DNA of 64,000 nucleotides from Cupriavidus sp. U2 (GTDB taxonomy: Bacteria; Pseudomonadota; Gammaproteobacteria; Burkholderiales; Burkholderiaceae): NCBI RefSeq assembly GCF_009663685.2, contig NZ_RCOG02000032.1, positions 187,382 to 251,381 of the forward strand, in the 5' to 3' direction. Positions 16,724-26,800 of the stretch are shown piece by piece (positions within the stretch are counted from its first letter, which is position 1; each line of letters starts with the position of its first letter). A program made the translations under genes and the position numbers. Under the pieces are notes generated by a model, which ran no database searches, was not told the origin of the DNA, and saw nothing but the letters and a program-made list of their open reading frames with translations.

Positions 16724-16783
16724 GTCCGGTCGGGCATCGGCATTTTCCAGGGACGGACGAACGACGCCCCTGACAGTGGCCGG

Positions 16784-17884
16784 CTACGGGGCGGAAGCGA
16801 GAGCCTTGCGCACGGCGTCGGTCACCTGCGCCACCACGCTCTCGCGCCAATCGTCGGTATCGCCATAGAATGCGTTCCATACCGTCTGCTTGATCAGGGC
16901 GCGCTGGTTCTCGTCGGCCTCTGGATGCAAGTACAGCCAGTGATCGCCGCGCAGTGCGTCCAGCACTTCGGCCAGCGGCAGCGTGCCGAATTCGAGCGCA
17001 ATGCCGGCATAGTCGATGGACGGCAGGGTCTGTGGCACCGCCTGCCACGCCAGGCCCGTCAGGTTGGCCGAGGTTGACGAACCGTCGTAGATTGATGTGA
17101 CGCTGCGGCCCCAGATGGCACGCGTCCTGGCCAGCGGCTCGGGCGCGTCCGGCCCCATGTAGATCGGTTCGCCATAGCCCCACGGGCCCAGGCCGGTATG
17201 CACGTCGATCCAGCGCAGCACCGTGCGGCCCGCGCCAAACCGGGCCAGGATGCGCCGCAGCGTGTAATTGCTCCAAGTGGCCTTGTGGCCGCCGAAGAAC
17301 ATGCCGGCGGCGTCCTGGTACTGGCCCGCGCTGACCGCAGCCTGATACCAGTCCATCCCCTTCTGGGCCACGGTCGTCATCAACGCCGTTTGCGCGTCGC
17401 AGGACGGCGGCCATTGTGCCGGCAGCAGCAGCGGCGCCACTTCGGCATAGGCCGGGTTCAGCGGCAGCGGCCGGTCGAAATCCATGAAATTGCGATTCAG
17501 ATCGACGTTGTCCTCGTTGACGCGGCGCAGGTGCGAGAACCCATAGGGGTTCACGGCATGCACGAACATCAGCGCCCAGCCGGCGCGGCGGCAATCGGCA
17601 TGCAGGGCGGTATCGTGCAGCATGGCCACCTGGGCGCCCGATCCGCAGTAGCCTTCGGCGCCGTGCGTGCCCGATGTCACCATCAGCACGCGGGTCGCGT
17701 CGGATGCGCCGAGCCAGGCGACGTCCATGGCCAACGTCTCGCCGTCACGGCCCACTTCGGTCGGATGGGGAAATTCGGTCAGCGTGGCGCCGCAACCATG
17801 GGCGGCATCGAGAAACTTCTGGCGGGCTTCGGCATAGCTGCGCGCGAACTGGCGCGCAACGGGCGACATCGGACTGGCAGGCAT
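16784..17884 (-). CDS. DUF2817 family protein, M14-like zinc carboxypeptidase fold
   Basis: A 366-residue protein of the DUF2817 group, related to M14 zinc carboxypeptidases. Metal-ligand candidates are His/Glu in SGTHGAEGYCGSG and His in WIDVHTGLG. A catalytic Glu candidate lies in ALEFGTLP. NEDNVDLNRNFMDF is the conserved substrate-loop Arg region of the family. No signal peptide is seen. The start is uncertain because no clear ribosome site exists; 17884 and 17869 are both possible, and the frame extends to 17962. It is convergent with the LysR gene and faces away from an 11-bp tandem repeat. Substrate unknown. Confidence 0.72.
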   Translation of the reverse strand: MPASPMSPVARQFARSYAEARQKFLDAAHGCGATLTEFPHPTEVGRDGETLAMDVAWLGASDATRVLMVTSGTHGAEGYCGSGAQVAMLHDTALHADCRRAGWALMFVHAVNPYGFSHLRRVNEDNVDLNRNFMDFDRPLPLNPAYAEVAPLLLPAQWPPSCDAQTALMTTVAQKGMDWYQAAVSAGQYQDAAGMFFGGHKATWSNYTLRRILARFGAGRTVLRWIDVHTGLGPWGYGEPIYMGPDAPEPLARTRAIWGRSVTSIYDGSSTSANLTGLAWQAVPQTLPSIDYAGIALEFGTLPLAEVLDALRGDHWLYLHPEADENQRALIKQTVWNAFYGDTDDWRESVVAQVTDAVRKALASAP

Positions 17885-17972
17885 GGCGGGGAGTTGGCCT
17901 AGGCCGGGTGAAGGTACGCCCAATGTAACGCCAATCGGCCGTCCGATGCCAGCGTCTTGCATGCGGGGGCCG

Positions 17973-18027
17973 GAACGGCCTGCGAACGGCCTGCGAACGG
18001 CCTGCGAACGGCCTGCGAACGGCCTCG
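17973..18027. repeat. 11-bp tandem repeat, about five copies
   Basis: The unit GAACGGCCTGC repeats exactly four times from 17973 to 18016 and then degenerates in a fifth copy. It lies between the DUF2817 gene and the unknown gene ending at 18058. Perfect identity with no spacers indicates recent slippage expansion and rules out a CRISPR. Confidence 0.9.
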
Positions 18028-18057
18028 GAACGGATTCAGGACCGATGCAGGAGCGAT

Positions 18058-18804
18058 TCAGAACAGTTCGCCCGGCCCGCCGGGCGCGCCTTCCTTCGGC
18101 CAGGCGGAACGGAACGCATGCGGATGCATGACGATGCCGGCCGCCTCGATCTGCGCGGCGGACAGCACCAGATGTCTGGCCAGCCAGTCATGCAGGCTGC
18201 GCAGAAAACGTATGCGATCCTCGCGATTGGCGCTGGCCGTCAGCCATTCCAGCTTGGTGTGCGCGGTGTACACATCGAGCAGGTTCAGCGCCTTGAGCTT
18301 GGGCGGCGTGGCGGCGCTGCGTTCGATCGCCAGCACGCGCTGCACCTGGGCATGCGTCAGCGGCCGGCCGGCCATGATCTGCTGGTACAGGTCTTCCAGC
18401 GCTGGAAACCGCACGGTCGGCTGCACGCGCGGCACGCCGGCCACCTTTTCCATCCGCAGCACCACATATCGCGTGGCGAAGTTGCGGCGCTGCAGCTCCA
18501 GTTCGGCCGCCGTGGGCTTGCGGCGCGGCAGATCGGCAAACGCGGCGTCCACGCGCTTGACCGCGTCGCGTTCGGTGTAGTCCGGCACCTGGTCGAGCAT
18601 GCCCGGCACGGCAAGCGCGGCGCGCGCGCATTCCAGACCAAACGGGTATTCATGGCCATCGGGACCGCGCAGGATCCAGGCATGGCCTTCCGGAAAGCCA
18701 TGGTGGCGGCCACCCAGGGCGCTGCGCGCGTGGCAGCGGGTGGCGGACGGATCGACAAAATCCTTGCGGACGGGAATCCAGCTCCCGGGCAGGGGTGGGG
18801 TCAT
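18058..18804 (-). CDS. Conserved-looking hypothetical protein
   Basis: A 248-residue protein I do not recognise. It begins MTPPLPGSWIPVRKDFV and contains an apparent small domain with WILRGPDGHEYPFGLECARAA. It is otherwise charged and helical (e.g. LPRRKPTAAELELQRRNFAT), with no signal peptide or membrane segment. It lies 54 bp after the tssJ stop on the same strand, so it could be the last gene of the T6SS arm, or simply adjacent. Codon use matches the neighbours and the frame is long, so it is probably real. Confidence 0.6.
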   Translation of the reverse strand: MTPPLPGSWIPVRKDFVDPSATRCHARSALGGRHHGFPEGHAWILRGPDGHEYPFGLECARAALAVPGMLDQVPDYTERDAVKRVDAAFADLPRRKPTAAELELQRRNFATRYVVLRMEKVAGVPRVQPTVRFPALEDLYQQIMAGRPLTHAQVQRVLAIERSAATPPKLKALNLLDVYTAHTKLEWLTASANREDRIRFLRSLHDWLARHLVLSAAQIEAAGIVMHPHAFRSAWPKEGAPGGPGELF

Positions 18805-18858
18805 GAGGCAGTGCGGGTGGGGAAATCGGCCGCTATTGTCCCACTGTTTCAGCGGCTG

Positions 18859-19365
18859 CTAAGTCATTTCGAGCGTATTGCCACGCACCTCGATCCTGAC
18901 CGGATCGCTTTTCTTCCATTGTTTTCGCGGGATGACGAGTTTCCACACCGCATCGCCGCCGGTGTCGCGGAAGAACGCCACCACGCCAACGTATTCGCTG
19001 CCGTCCTTCATCGGCTCGCTGATGCTGGCGGCTGCGCCCGGGCGCAGCACCACGTCCCCCGTGGCCAGCAGGTCCGGCTTCAGCCATTCCAGGTCATTGG
19101 CCTGCAGTTGCTCGTAGGTCGACTGCTCGAACCGCTGCGCGTCCTTGAGCTGATAGAACCGCACGACCGTCGACAGCGACTTGCCGGCGGCATCGGGATT
19201 CACGGACGCCCGGCCGGCGAGGTCGATGTTCATGGTCTTCACCTGGCTCGTGAACGCCCATTTCGCCGCGTCCACGGTGCCGTCCTTGACCGCCTGCCCC
19301 ACTCCGCATCCAACCAGCCCGGCGCTGGCCAGCGCGACCATTGCACTGCGCTTCAGACATCGCAT
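18859..19365 (-). CDS. tssJ: Type VI secretion lipoprotein TssJ
   Basis: A 168-residue outer-membrane lipoprotein of the T6SS membrane complex, which contacts the TssM C-terminus. The start at 19365 is set by AGGAGG upstream and gives a lipoprotein signal MRCLKRSAMVALASAGLVGC with lipobox LVGC. The mature part has the TssJ/SciN transthyretin-like pattern (MNIDLAGRASVNPDAAGKSL, VVRFYQLKD, the L1-like ... LLATGDVVLRPG). The open frame back to 19455 has no ribosome site. It follows tssG by about 25 bp and is the last recognised tss gene on this arm. Confidence 0.88.
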   Translation of the reverse strand: MRCLKRSAMVALASAGLVGCGVGQAVKDGTVDAAKWAFTSQVKTMNIDLAGRASVNPDAAGKSLSTVVRFYQLKDAQRFEQSTYEQLQANDLEWLKPDLLATGDVVLRPGAAASISEPMKDGSEYVGVVAFFRDTGGDAVWKLVIPRKQWKKSDPVRIEVRGNTLEMT

Positions 19366-19390
19366 CGTGCCCTGCCTCCTATCCCATACG

Positions 19391-20479
19391 TTAAGAAATG
19401 GCTTGCGCTGGGCGCATGCCATGGTGCGTGGTTCGGTGGCCCGTCCACGTTCCAAGCTGCACGCGGGTCAGCCTGCCTCCAGCCGTAGCGGGCCGTTGCG
19501 CGTCTTCGACGCACGGAAGCTGAATCGAGTAGCCCAGCCTGGCATCCCCGGCATTGAGCCGGGGCGCGGGCATCAGTGCGGGCTGCACGTGCATTTCCAG
19601 GCACGCCTGGACCGTGTATCCAAGATAGAAGCCCAGCAACGCCAGCACTGCGCGATGCATCGCCCCACCCGGCAGCAGCCCGAGCACCGCCTCGCCGGTC
19701 TGCGGCACCAGTACGACGCGGACGGTATTGGTCCGATCCACGAAGCCGCGCCCCAGCACGCAGTGGTCGCCAAGCGGCTGGGCGCGCTGCGCGTCCTGGT
19801 CGCGCGGGTCATCGAGGCGAACCCAAACCGGGTAAAACTCCTCCACCTTGACCCAGGTATCCGGCACGGCGTGCCGCAATACGCCGGCCAACCCCTCGGC
19901 CGTGCGTGTCCGCTGGCCGGCGAGGCCCAGCATCGACAACAGCTTTGGCGTTTCTACGATTCGTCGTACGTCCGGCTCGCCGATGCCCAGGCCCACCAGG
20001 CTCAACAGACATTGCGAAATCTTGTCGCGCCCCTCGCGCCGGAAACCAACCGGATACCGGTACTTGCTTGCCACACGGTAGAACTGGGTGACCATCCGGT
20101 GATGGAACAGGTCCAGAAACGCGGCCAGGGGCTCGGCCCCATCGCGACGCTGCGCAATTTCATCGACGAAATACGATGGCATGAACGCATCCACGCCGTA
20201 TAGCCCGATAAAGGTCGTTCGCACCGTGGGCACGTCACCCAGCCCGCCGGCATCCTGCTCGACCGCCGCCATCTCGCGTCCCGGAAAGCCAAGCTGCGCC
20301 GCAGACCGGAACCGCACCGGATCATCGGCGAGCCGGTTCGTGGAGCCCAAAGGGGGGTGATCGGGGGCCGCCAGCTCGATCAGTTCGCAAAAGCGTAGGA
20401 AATTCATCCGGGGCGCATTGGCCAGCACCGCAGCCAGCAGCCGTCCACCGGCCTTCGCGTGGGATTCGACCTGCCTCAA
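19391..20479 (-). CDS. tssG: Type VI secretion baseplate protein TssG
   Basis: A 362-residue baseplate wedge protein (ImpH/VasB family). Family stretches include MNFLRFCELIELAAPD, VRFRSAAQLGFPGREM, TTFIGLYGVDAFMPSYF, EPLAAFLDLFHHRMVTQFYR and the late LGYSIQL. TssG forms a TssE-TssF2-TssG-TssK wedge under VgrG. Its start overlaps the tssF stop by four bases, indicating translational coupling. Confidence 0.92.
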   Translation of the reverse strand: MRQVESHAKAGGRLLAAVLANAPRMNFLRFCELIELAAPDHPPLGSTNRLADDPVRFRSAAQLGFPGREMAAVEQDAGGLGDVPTVRTTFIGLYGVDAFMPSYFVDEIAQRRDGAEPLAAFLDLFHHRMVTQFYRVASKYRYPVGFRREGRDKISQCLLSLVGLGIGEPDVRRIVETPKLLSMLGLAGQRTRTAEGLAGVLRHAVPDTWVKVEEFYPVWVRLDDPRDQDAQRAQPLGDHCVLGRGFVDRTNTVRVVLVPQTGEAVLGLLPGGAMHRAVLALLGFYLGYTVQACLEMHVQPALMPAPRLNAGDARLGYSIQLPCVEDAQRPATAGGRLTRVQLGTWTGHRTTHHGMRPAQAIS

Positions 20480-22296
20480 AATGGCGCTCCTTCGGCCTTG
20501 CTATCGGGCCAAACCAGCCGAGCGCCATCCGGCTGGGCGATGATTACCAGGCGCGTATACAGGTTCAGCGTGGCGTAGAGCGACAGGAACGCATGCAGCA
20601 TGTCGCCAAACAGCGCCAGATCGCCATCGCCCGCAAAGCGGGTCCGGTCAACCGTGACCGCGATTTCGACGCCACGCAGCAAACCGCCCTTGACCAGCTT
20701 GCGCAGCGGCCGGTGTTGCACGGCGGTGATGGCGCCGATCCGGCGCCGGTTCATTTCGCCATCGGTCCAGTCATAGAGCGCCAGCGACCCGCGCAGCATC
20801 TCGGCATCGAGCAGCGACAGGTAGTTCGGCGCCAGATGCGACAGCACGCGCCAGTGGAACCTGTCGCGCGTCGGCGGATAGACCGGCAAGGTCGGGGCGG
20901 TCAGGTTCCGCACCGCGCTGACGTGGGCAAAGCCGCTGCGCATGCGGCGGATGCCGGCCTGTCCAAGCGCCTTGCGCGGCAGCATGCCATTGGTGCCCGT
21001 CACCGACAGCGACAGCGTCTCCTCGGGCAGGCTGTCGTGCTGTTCCCACGCATGGCCGCCCAGCACGAGCCACGTATCGAAGCGGCCCGATGGCCCGCGC
21101 CGCACGCGGGTGTGGAAGTACCGTTCCGGCATCTCGTGACGCAACATGCCGCCGCGATGACGGAACGCGGCGAACGGCGCATACTCGAAGCGCCCGCCCG
21201 TCGCCGCCTCGAAGCCCCGCACGGTGTCCACCGAATAGACTTCGACGTGCCAGCCGTGCCGCTCGGTGGCCCGCACGCGATACTCGGATTCCCGGTGGGT
21301 CACGGAAACGGGGTCCGCCTCCAGTTCGAACAGGTTGATGACCGGCGTGCAGTACAGCCGGAAGTTGTCGGCCGATACCCGCAGGTCGGCGGGCAACGCC
21401 TTTTCCAGGACAACCTCGACATCGAAGTGATCGACACCGGGCGGGATCGCCTTCAAGTCCAGGCCAACCAGATCCACGAACATGAACTTCTCGGGAAACG
21501 TGAAATACTCCAGCAGCAGCTGGTAGCCGCCGAACGCATTGTCCGGCTTCGGCCAGAGCCGTTCGCCGGCACCCAATCCCGCCGGTTCGATGCGCAGCCC
21601 CGCCATGGGCTGCGCGGCACCGGGCCGATCTGCAGGGAACCCCGGGACGCGTACCTGGACCGCCACCGGCGGCGCCGTCAGCGCGGCCCGCATCGCCAAC
21701 GCCAGCGGCCGGTCGGCATGCAGGTATATCCGCAGGCGCGGCACCTCGAACGGCTCGCGCGTGGCCGGCCCCTCAAACGCCATCCGCAACCGCACGACCG
21801 AGCGTCCGTCCTCGCGCGTATCGATCCCGGCATCGGTCAGCCGCAGCGGATACAGATCGACGGCCTGCGTGGTCCGGTAGATGCACTCGACCTGGCCCGT
21901 GCCGTCGCGGCCGTTCTCCACGGCAATCGGATCGGACAGCACCTCCAGCCCGGCAGGCAGCACTTCGTGGCGATGCAGCCCGGCCGGCTCTGGCGTCAGT
22001 TCCAGGATCGAGAGCGACGGGATCATCCGCAGGTAATGCGGCCACAGCATGCTCACCAGGCCCTCCGTCATCTCGGGCAATTCGTCGTCGAGCTTTTGCC
22101 GCAGCCGCCCCATCAGGAACGCGAATCCCTCGAACAGGCGCTCGACATGGGGATCGCGCTCCCCGACCCGATCGATGTTGAGCATGCGGGCGCGGTCCGG
22201 AAACGCCTGCGCAAACTCCTTGCCGGCATCGCGCAGATAGCGCATCTCGGCTTCGTAGTAACGCAGGATGTCATTGTCTTGGGCGGAATGGCTCAT
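20476..22296 (-). CDS. tssF: Type VI secretion baseplate protein TssF
   Basis: A 606-residue baseplate protein (ImpG/VasA family). Recognisable segments: ILRYYEAEMRYLRDAGKEFA at the N-terminus, DPHVERLFEGFAFLMGRLRQ, LPEMTEGLVSMLWPHYLRMI, NAFGGYQLLLEYFTFPEKF, and a C-terminal FAGDGDLALFGDMLHAFLSL. Length matches the family (580-630). It overlaps tssG at its end and follows tssA by 16 bp in the same transcript. Confidence 0.95.
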   Translation of the reverse strand: MSHSAQDNDILRYYEAEMRYLRDAGKEFAQAFPDRARMLNIDRVGERDPHVERLFEGFAFLMGRLRQKLDDELPEMTEGLVSMLWPHYLRMIPSLSILELTPEPAGLHRHEVLPAGLEVLSDPIAVENGRDGTGQVECIYRTTQAVDLYPLRLTDAGIDTREDGRSVVRLRMAFEGPATREPFEVPRLRIYLHADRPLALAMRAALTAPPVAVQVRVPGFPADRPGAAQPMAGLRIEPAGLGAGERLWPKPDNAFGGYQLLLEYFTFPEKFMFVDLVGLDLKAIPPGVDHFDVEVVLEKALPADLRVSADNFRLYCTPVINLFELEADPVSVTHRESEYRVRATERHGWHVEVYSVDTVRGFEAATGGRFEYAPFAAFRHRGGMLRHEMPERYFHTRVRRGPSGRFDTWLVLGGHAWEQHDSLPEETLSLSVTGTNGMLPRKALGQAGIRRMRSGFAHVSAVRNLTAPTLPVYPPTRDRFHWRVLSHLAPNYLSLLDAEMLRGSLALYDWTDGEMNRRRIGAITAVQHRPLRKLVKGGLLRGVEIAVTVDRTRFAGDGDLALFGDMLHAFLSLYATLNLYTRLVIIAQPDGARLVWPDSKAEGAPF

Positions 22297-22312
22297 CGTT
22301 TCAGCGTCGTTG

Positions 22313-23881
22313 TCATGCCAGGGTCAGGGTCCGTGCCGGGTCGATGGCGGTCAGCTCGCCCAGCAGCACATCGATGCGATGCGCCAGCACGGGCTTGTTC
22401 GCGTCCTTGCGCAGAATGCGCGACTTGAGCAGCCGTAGCCGGTGCTGCTTGACGTCGAAGGCCAGCGCCGGTTCCCAGGCCGCCAGCTGGAACCGCTGCG
22501 CGTCCTGGTCCAGTACGGTCAGCAGGTGCGCGGCGATATCCGCCCGGTCGGCCCGTTCGGCAACCCTTGCCATGACCAACTGCCGGACAAAGCGTTCACG
22601 CTCGCCGCCGCGCGCCGGCAAGCCCTGTAACCACGACAAGGCCGCTTCGATGCCCCGCTCCCCAGCCATGTCGATGGCCTGGGCCTTCATTTCGGTCCAG
22701 TCGGTCCTGGCCTCGGACACCACGGCGGGTGCGATCGGACCACCGCGCTCCAGATCACGTACCGTGGCATGGCGACCGATCCATTCCAGCGTGGCGTCGT
22801 CCGCGAACGGCGTGCCATCGGAGAAAGACAGCTGGTCCAGCCCCGGCAGCCGCTCCAGCAACAAGGCACAGTCCGTGGCCAGCAGGTCTCGCACGGCCGC
22901 GTATGGCCCGGCGGCCTGCTCCTGGGCAACAAACGCGTAGCACTGCAGATCCAGCCAGCAATGGTTCGCGCCTTCCGCGAAGGCCTGCTCCACGCGTTCG
23001 AGCAATTCCGGCCATTGCTTCTGCAGGGACAGCCGCTTCAGGTGCGCCCGCAACTCCGCGCGCGGCGCTGCCAGCCGGGTGCGACCGCTGGCATCGTGAG
23101 GCGGCACCTCGACCAGGACATCCCAGCGCACACACCGTATCAGCCGGTAAGCGGCCAGATATCCGTCTGGCTGCTCGCGCAGGAAACGCGCCATCTGGCG
23201 GGCACGGTCCAACAGTTCCCGTGCCGACGTCACCGCGCCGTATGTCAGCGACTCGGGTGCGTCCACTGGCTTGACCGACCGGTCGTCGCTTGGCTCCAGT
23301 AACGGGTTTTCCATCCGGCTCTCGAAGCGCCGGCACAGACCCTCCAGCGCCGGACGGCCGGTATCGGACCATTGCGCGGTCCGCGCCTGGATCAACGCCA
23401 GCGCCGAAAGCGTACGCGCCAGGGAGTCCCCGGTCAGTCCATGCACGCGATCCAGCCTGTCGGCGAACGTCGTGCCCGCCAGCCATTCGAGCGCCGCCTT
23501 GCGCGATTCCTCGCGGGCGGGCAGCAGCTGGTTGCCGAAGCGATCGATCAGCGCCGACAACAGCTCGAATCCTGCCGCTACGCCCTCCGCGCCATCGCGA
23601 CGCATGCGACCGTACAGGTAGTAGACCGCCAGCCGTACATCCTTGGCATGGGTTTTCAGCAACCGCTCGGACAACTCCACGATCAGGGTGTCGTCGACGC
23701 CGGACAGCTTGGCTACCTCGTCCTTGATGACAAGGAATTCGTCCTCATAGCCTGGATCGTCGCCAACCGGCATCTCCGGGCGAATGTCCTGCAGCCATGG
23801 TTCCCATTGCGCCTGCGTGGAGGGTACGAGCGCCAAGGGCGTGTCGGCGCCGAACAGCGCCTTGAGTAGTTGATTGAACAT
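22313..23881 (-). CDS. tssA: Type VI secretion protein TssA
   Basis: A 522-residue TssA, the protein that primes and caps sheath polymerisation. The N-terminal ImpA_N domain (~residues 20-130) shows DPGYEDEFLVIKDEVAKLSG, VYYLYGRMRRDGAEGVAAGFELL and RFGNQLLPAREE. A middle domain and the VasJ-like C-terminal domain follow (WLQGLPARGGERERFVRQLVMARV ...). No ribosome site is obvious at 23881; expression may be coupled to tssM, whose stop lies 17 bp upstream. Confidence 0.88.
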   Translation of the reverse strand: MFNQLLKALFGADTPLALVPSTQAQWEPWLQDIRPEMPVGDDPGYEDEFLVIKDEVAKLSGVDDTLIVELSERLLKTHAKDVRLAVYYLYGRMRRDGAEGVAAGFELLSALIDRFGNQLLPAREESRKAALEWLAGTTFADRLDRVHGLTGDSLARTLSALALIQARTAQWSDTGRPALEGLCRRFESRMENPLLEPSDDRSVKPVDAPESLTYGAVTSARELLDRARQMARFLREQPDGYLAAYRLIRCVRWDVLVEVPPHDASGRTRLAAPRAELRAHLKRLSLQKQWPELLERVEQAFAEGANHCWLDLQCYAFVAQEQAAGPYAAVRDLLATDCALLLERLPGLDQLSFSDGTPFADDATLEWIGRHATVRDLERGGPIAPAVVSEARTDWTEMKAQAIDMAGERGIEAALSWLQGLPARGGERERFVRQLVMARVAERADRADIAAHLLTVLDQDAQRFQLAAWEPALAFDVKQHRLRLLKSRILRKDANKPVLAHRIDVLLGELTAIDPARTLTLA

Positions 23882-23898
23882 ACGGCGAGTCGAATTCG

Positions 23899-26800
23899 TC
23901 AGTGGGATGCCGTCGCACTGGCCTGCGCCAGCGAATGCCGCCCGGAATCGGCAAAGATCCGAGACGGCAGCACAAAGCCTCGCAAGGCCAGCAACTCAAG
24001 CGGCCCATGACCCGCCTCTGTCCGCATCTGGTAGCGGATGGGATACGCCATCGCGGCCGACACCGGCGTATGGGCTTCGCGCGCGGTCAGGCTATCGGGG
24101 GCGGCAGTCACTGCCTGCTTGTCCGCAGCGCCAGTATCAGGCGCACCCTGCCATGTCAGCTGGAACGTTGCGCTGTCGATGGGCTCGACATCCGCGCGCT
24201 CCAGCATCCTGATCCATCCCCAGCGCCCGTCGAATTCATAGTGCTTGTTCGTCCCGGCCGTCTCGGTCTGCCACTGCAGGCGCGTGCCCGGCGCCTGAAG
24301 ATTGTTGGCCGGCCACCGTGTGGCATGCCACGCTTCGCGCTGGTTGAAATAGTGAAGCGTCTGGCCGTCCACGGTCATCAGGGTGTCAGTCAGGCCCGGC
24401 GTCGGGATCGGCTTTAGCGCAAACTGAAACTGCGGTTCGCCTTGCACCAGCAGTCGGGACCCAATCCGCTGCAGAGCATTGATCCCCTTGAGGAAATTCG
24501 GATCAAATTTCAGCCCTTCCGCATCCGCCGCGACGGGCACCCATTGGTCGCCCTGCAGTTCCAGCACGCCGGCAAGCTGACTGCCCAGGAAGGCATGGAT
24601 CAATCCGTCCCTCGGCCGCAGAAAGCGCGCCAGTTCTGGCAGCGAAGCGTCATTCTCGGTCGACGCAAATGGATAGCGCCCTGCGAACGCCCTCCCCCAG
24701 GCCATCGCGATGTGTTGACGCCATGCCTCGTTCAAACTGGCCTGGGCCGGCCGCAGGACAGCCTGTGCGGCCTGCGCAACCGGCCGCACGAACAGCGCCT
24801 CGCCCATGCCGGCCCATTCGGCGCCAAGGCTGGCGGCCATCAACTGCGCATAGGCCTGCGTGTCACCGAGTTCCGACCCCTTGCCCTGAAATAGCGCTTG
24901 CGCCAGCTGCCGTGCCTGCCCATCGCCATCGCCGCTTTGCGTGATCTGCTGCAGCCGCAGGCGCAACGCCGTCGCACGATCGAAGTATCGCTGCAGGCTC
25001 AGATCGCCACTGCCGACCGGCACACTCGACCCACCCGCCCCCGGCTGACCGGCAAGTCGCAACACCGGTCCAAACGCCGCATCAAGCGGCCCGTTCGCTC
25101 CCTCGGCGCTCGCCCCTTCTGCCTTCCCGCCAAGGATGGCCTTGGTCTTGTCGACCAGCGCCTCGGCCAACGAAGCCTTCTGCACCCCGGCCCCGCCCTG
25201 GTACGCCAGCGCCTTCATCAACGCAACAACGGGCGACTGACGCGCATCGGTCAGCTGTTTGAGTTGGGCAATCGACGCCGGCAACGTCGGGGCCGCCTCC
25301 CATTGCAACGCGTTCATGAAGGCCTGCCAGTGCTCGGCATAGTCGGCGAAGTATTGCGCAGTCAGCGCGACACGCATCGCATCGGCGGAGTCACGCCCCT
25401 CCGTCTTGCCGAAGCCAGCCTGACCGTCTGCCCCATCGTCGGACAACACCCAGTCCGCGGCAATATCCCGCCGCTTGGCGGCAGCATCGATCGCGTCCGC
25501 GACATAACCTTCATACGCCTGTCGCGTAAAGACGCCCGGCACCACCGCCGAGGATCGCAAAAGGCCACGCGTATCGGTGCCGGCGGCAAGCTGCGCCAAC
25601 GTCAGGTCCGGATACTTGCTGCCGACACCATCGAGGATGCCCCGGTAGAGCGTGTCCTGCGCATTGGTCTGCCCGATGACGGCCAGCAAGGTCCTGCGGG
25701 CGCCGGCGACCAGATCCTCTCGCGCGTCAATCTTCCAGGCTTCGTTCGTTTTCAGGTGCCGCGCATAGAAGTTGGCCAGGCGCTCGGCCATGTCCATCCT
25801 TTCACCCGGCGTCACGCGCGCACCGGTGGTCCAGTGTGCCGCCATCTGCGCCGCAAGGAAATCGGGCTCGACGCGAGCCGGATTCGCCATCATCAGATAC
25901 GCCTTGAGCGTGTCGCGACCGGCCATCGCCCAGCGAGTAGTCTGATCGTCGAGTTGTGTCGTCCGAAGTTGGGAAAGGTCCGCGAGAGAGGCTTCGAGGT
26001 CGTGCTGGACGGGGGTGATCAGAAGCTGACGAGCGGCTCGGCCGTAGGGTATCCGTAACGCAGCGAGGATTTCGGCGTCGCGGTTGAGGGTGGCGCGGGC
26101 CCACCAACTCGAGTGATTCGATATGCGCTGCTCGTAAACATCAATTTGGTGTTGGAGCGAAACCAAAGACCTGAGCTTGTCCGCAGGACTTGTGGAGCGA
26201 TGAATACCTTGAATCGCACCTGAGGCCATACTCAGACTTCTTGAACTTTGCATGCCTGAGACCATCATCACAGAAGTCCAGGCACAAATCCCTGCGATGG
26301 CAATCGCAAGAAAAACGTCTACTCGACGTACTCCTATTGAGCGGACACAAAATGCCCTTGACTGCGCACCAATCTCCCGCCATACCAGTGACAATGAAGA
26401 CGAACAGTTCCGGCCGTCATCGGAATCCGCATGACTCGACCCAGGCTGTCCTGCCAGGGTGAACACCGCACCGCTCAAACGCCCTTTCACCCAATCTGAC
26501 GCTAGCCATATTTTGGAAAAGCGCGCAAGCATTCCGCACATTGAGCCCACGACAGCCGAAAGCTTGACAGCCCCTGATCGGTCGATGATGCTCCGCGCAT
26601 AGATGGCGTCAAGTGCCTGCCGACGTTCCAGCGAATCCAGCGCACGGGCAACCTGATGGTTAGCCTCCTCGGTACTATCTTGCAACCGCCCCCGAAAGAA
26701 GACGCCCGCAAGCTCGCATCGCCCTGATTGACCCTGCGCTACCGACGGACATAGAAGAACAACCGGGAAGCTCCAACGAAGTTCTTCCTCCATCGCAGCC

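Noticed and set aside
17973..18027. Possible CRISPR array
   Set aside because: Units are 11 bp and abut with no spacers; no cas genes anywhere in the window.
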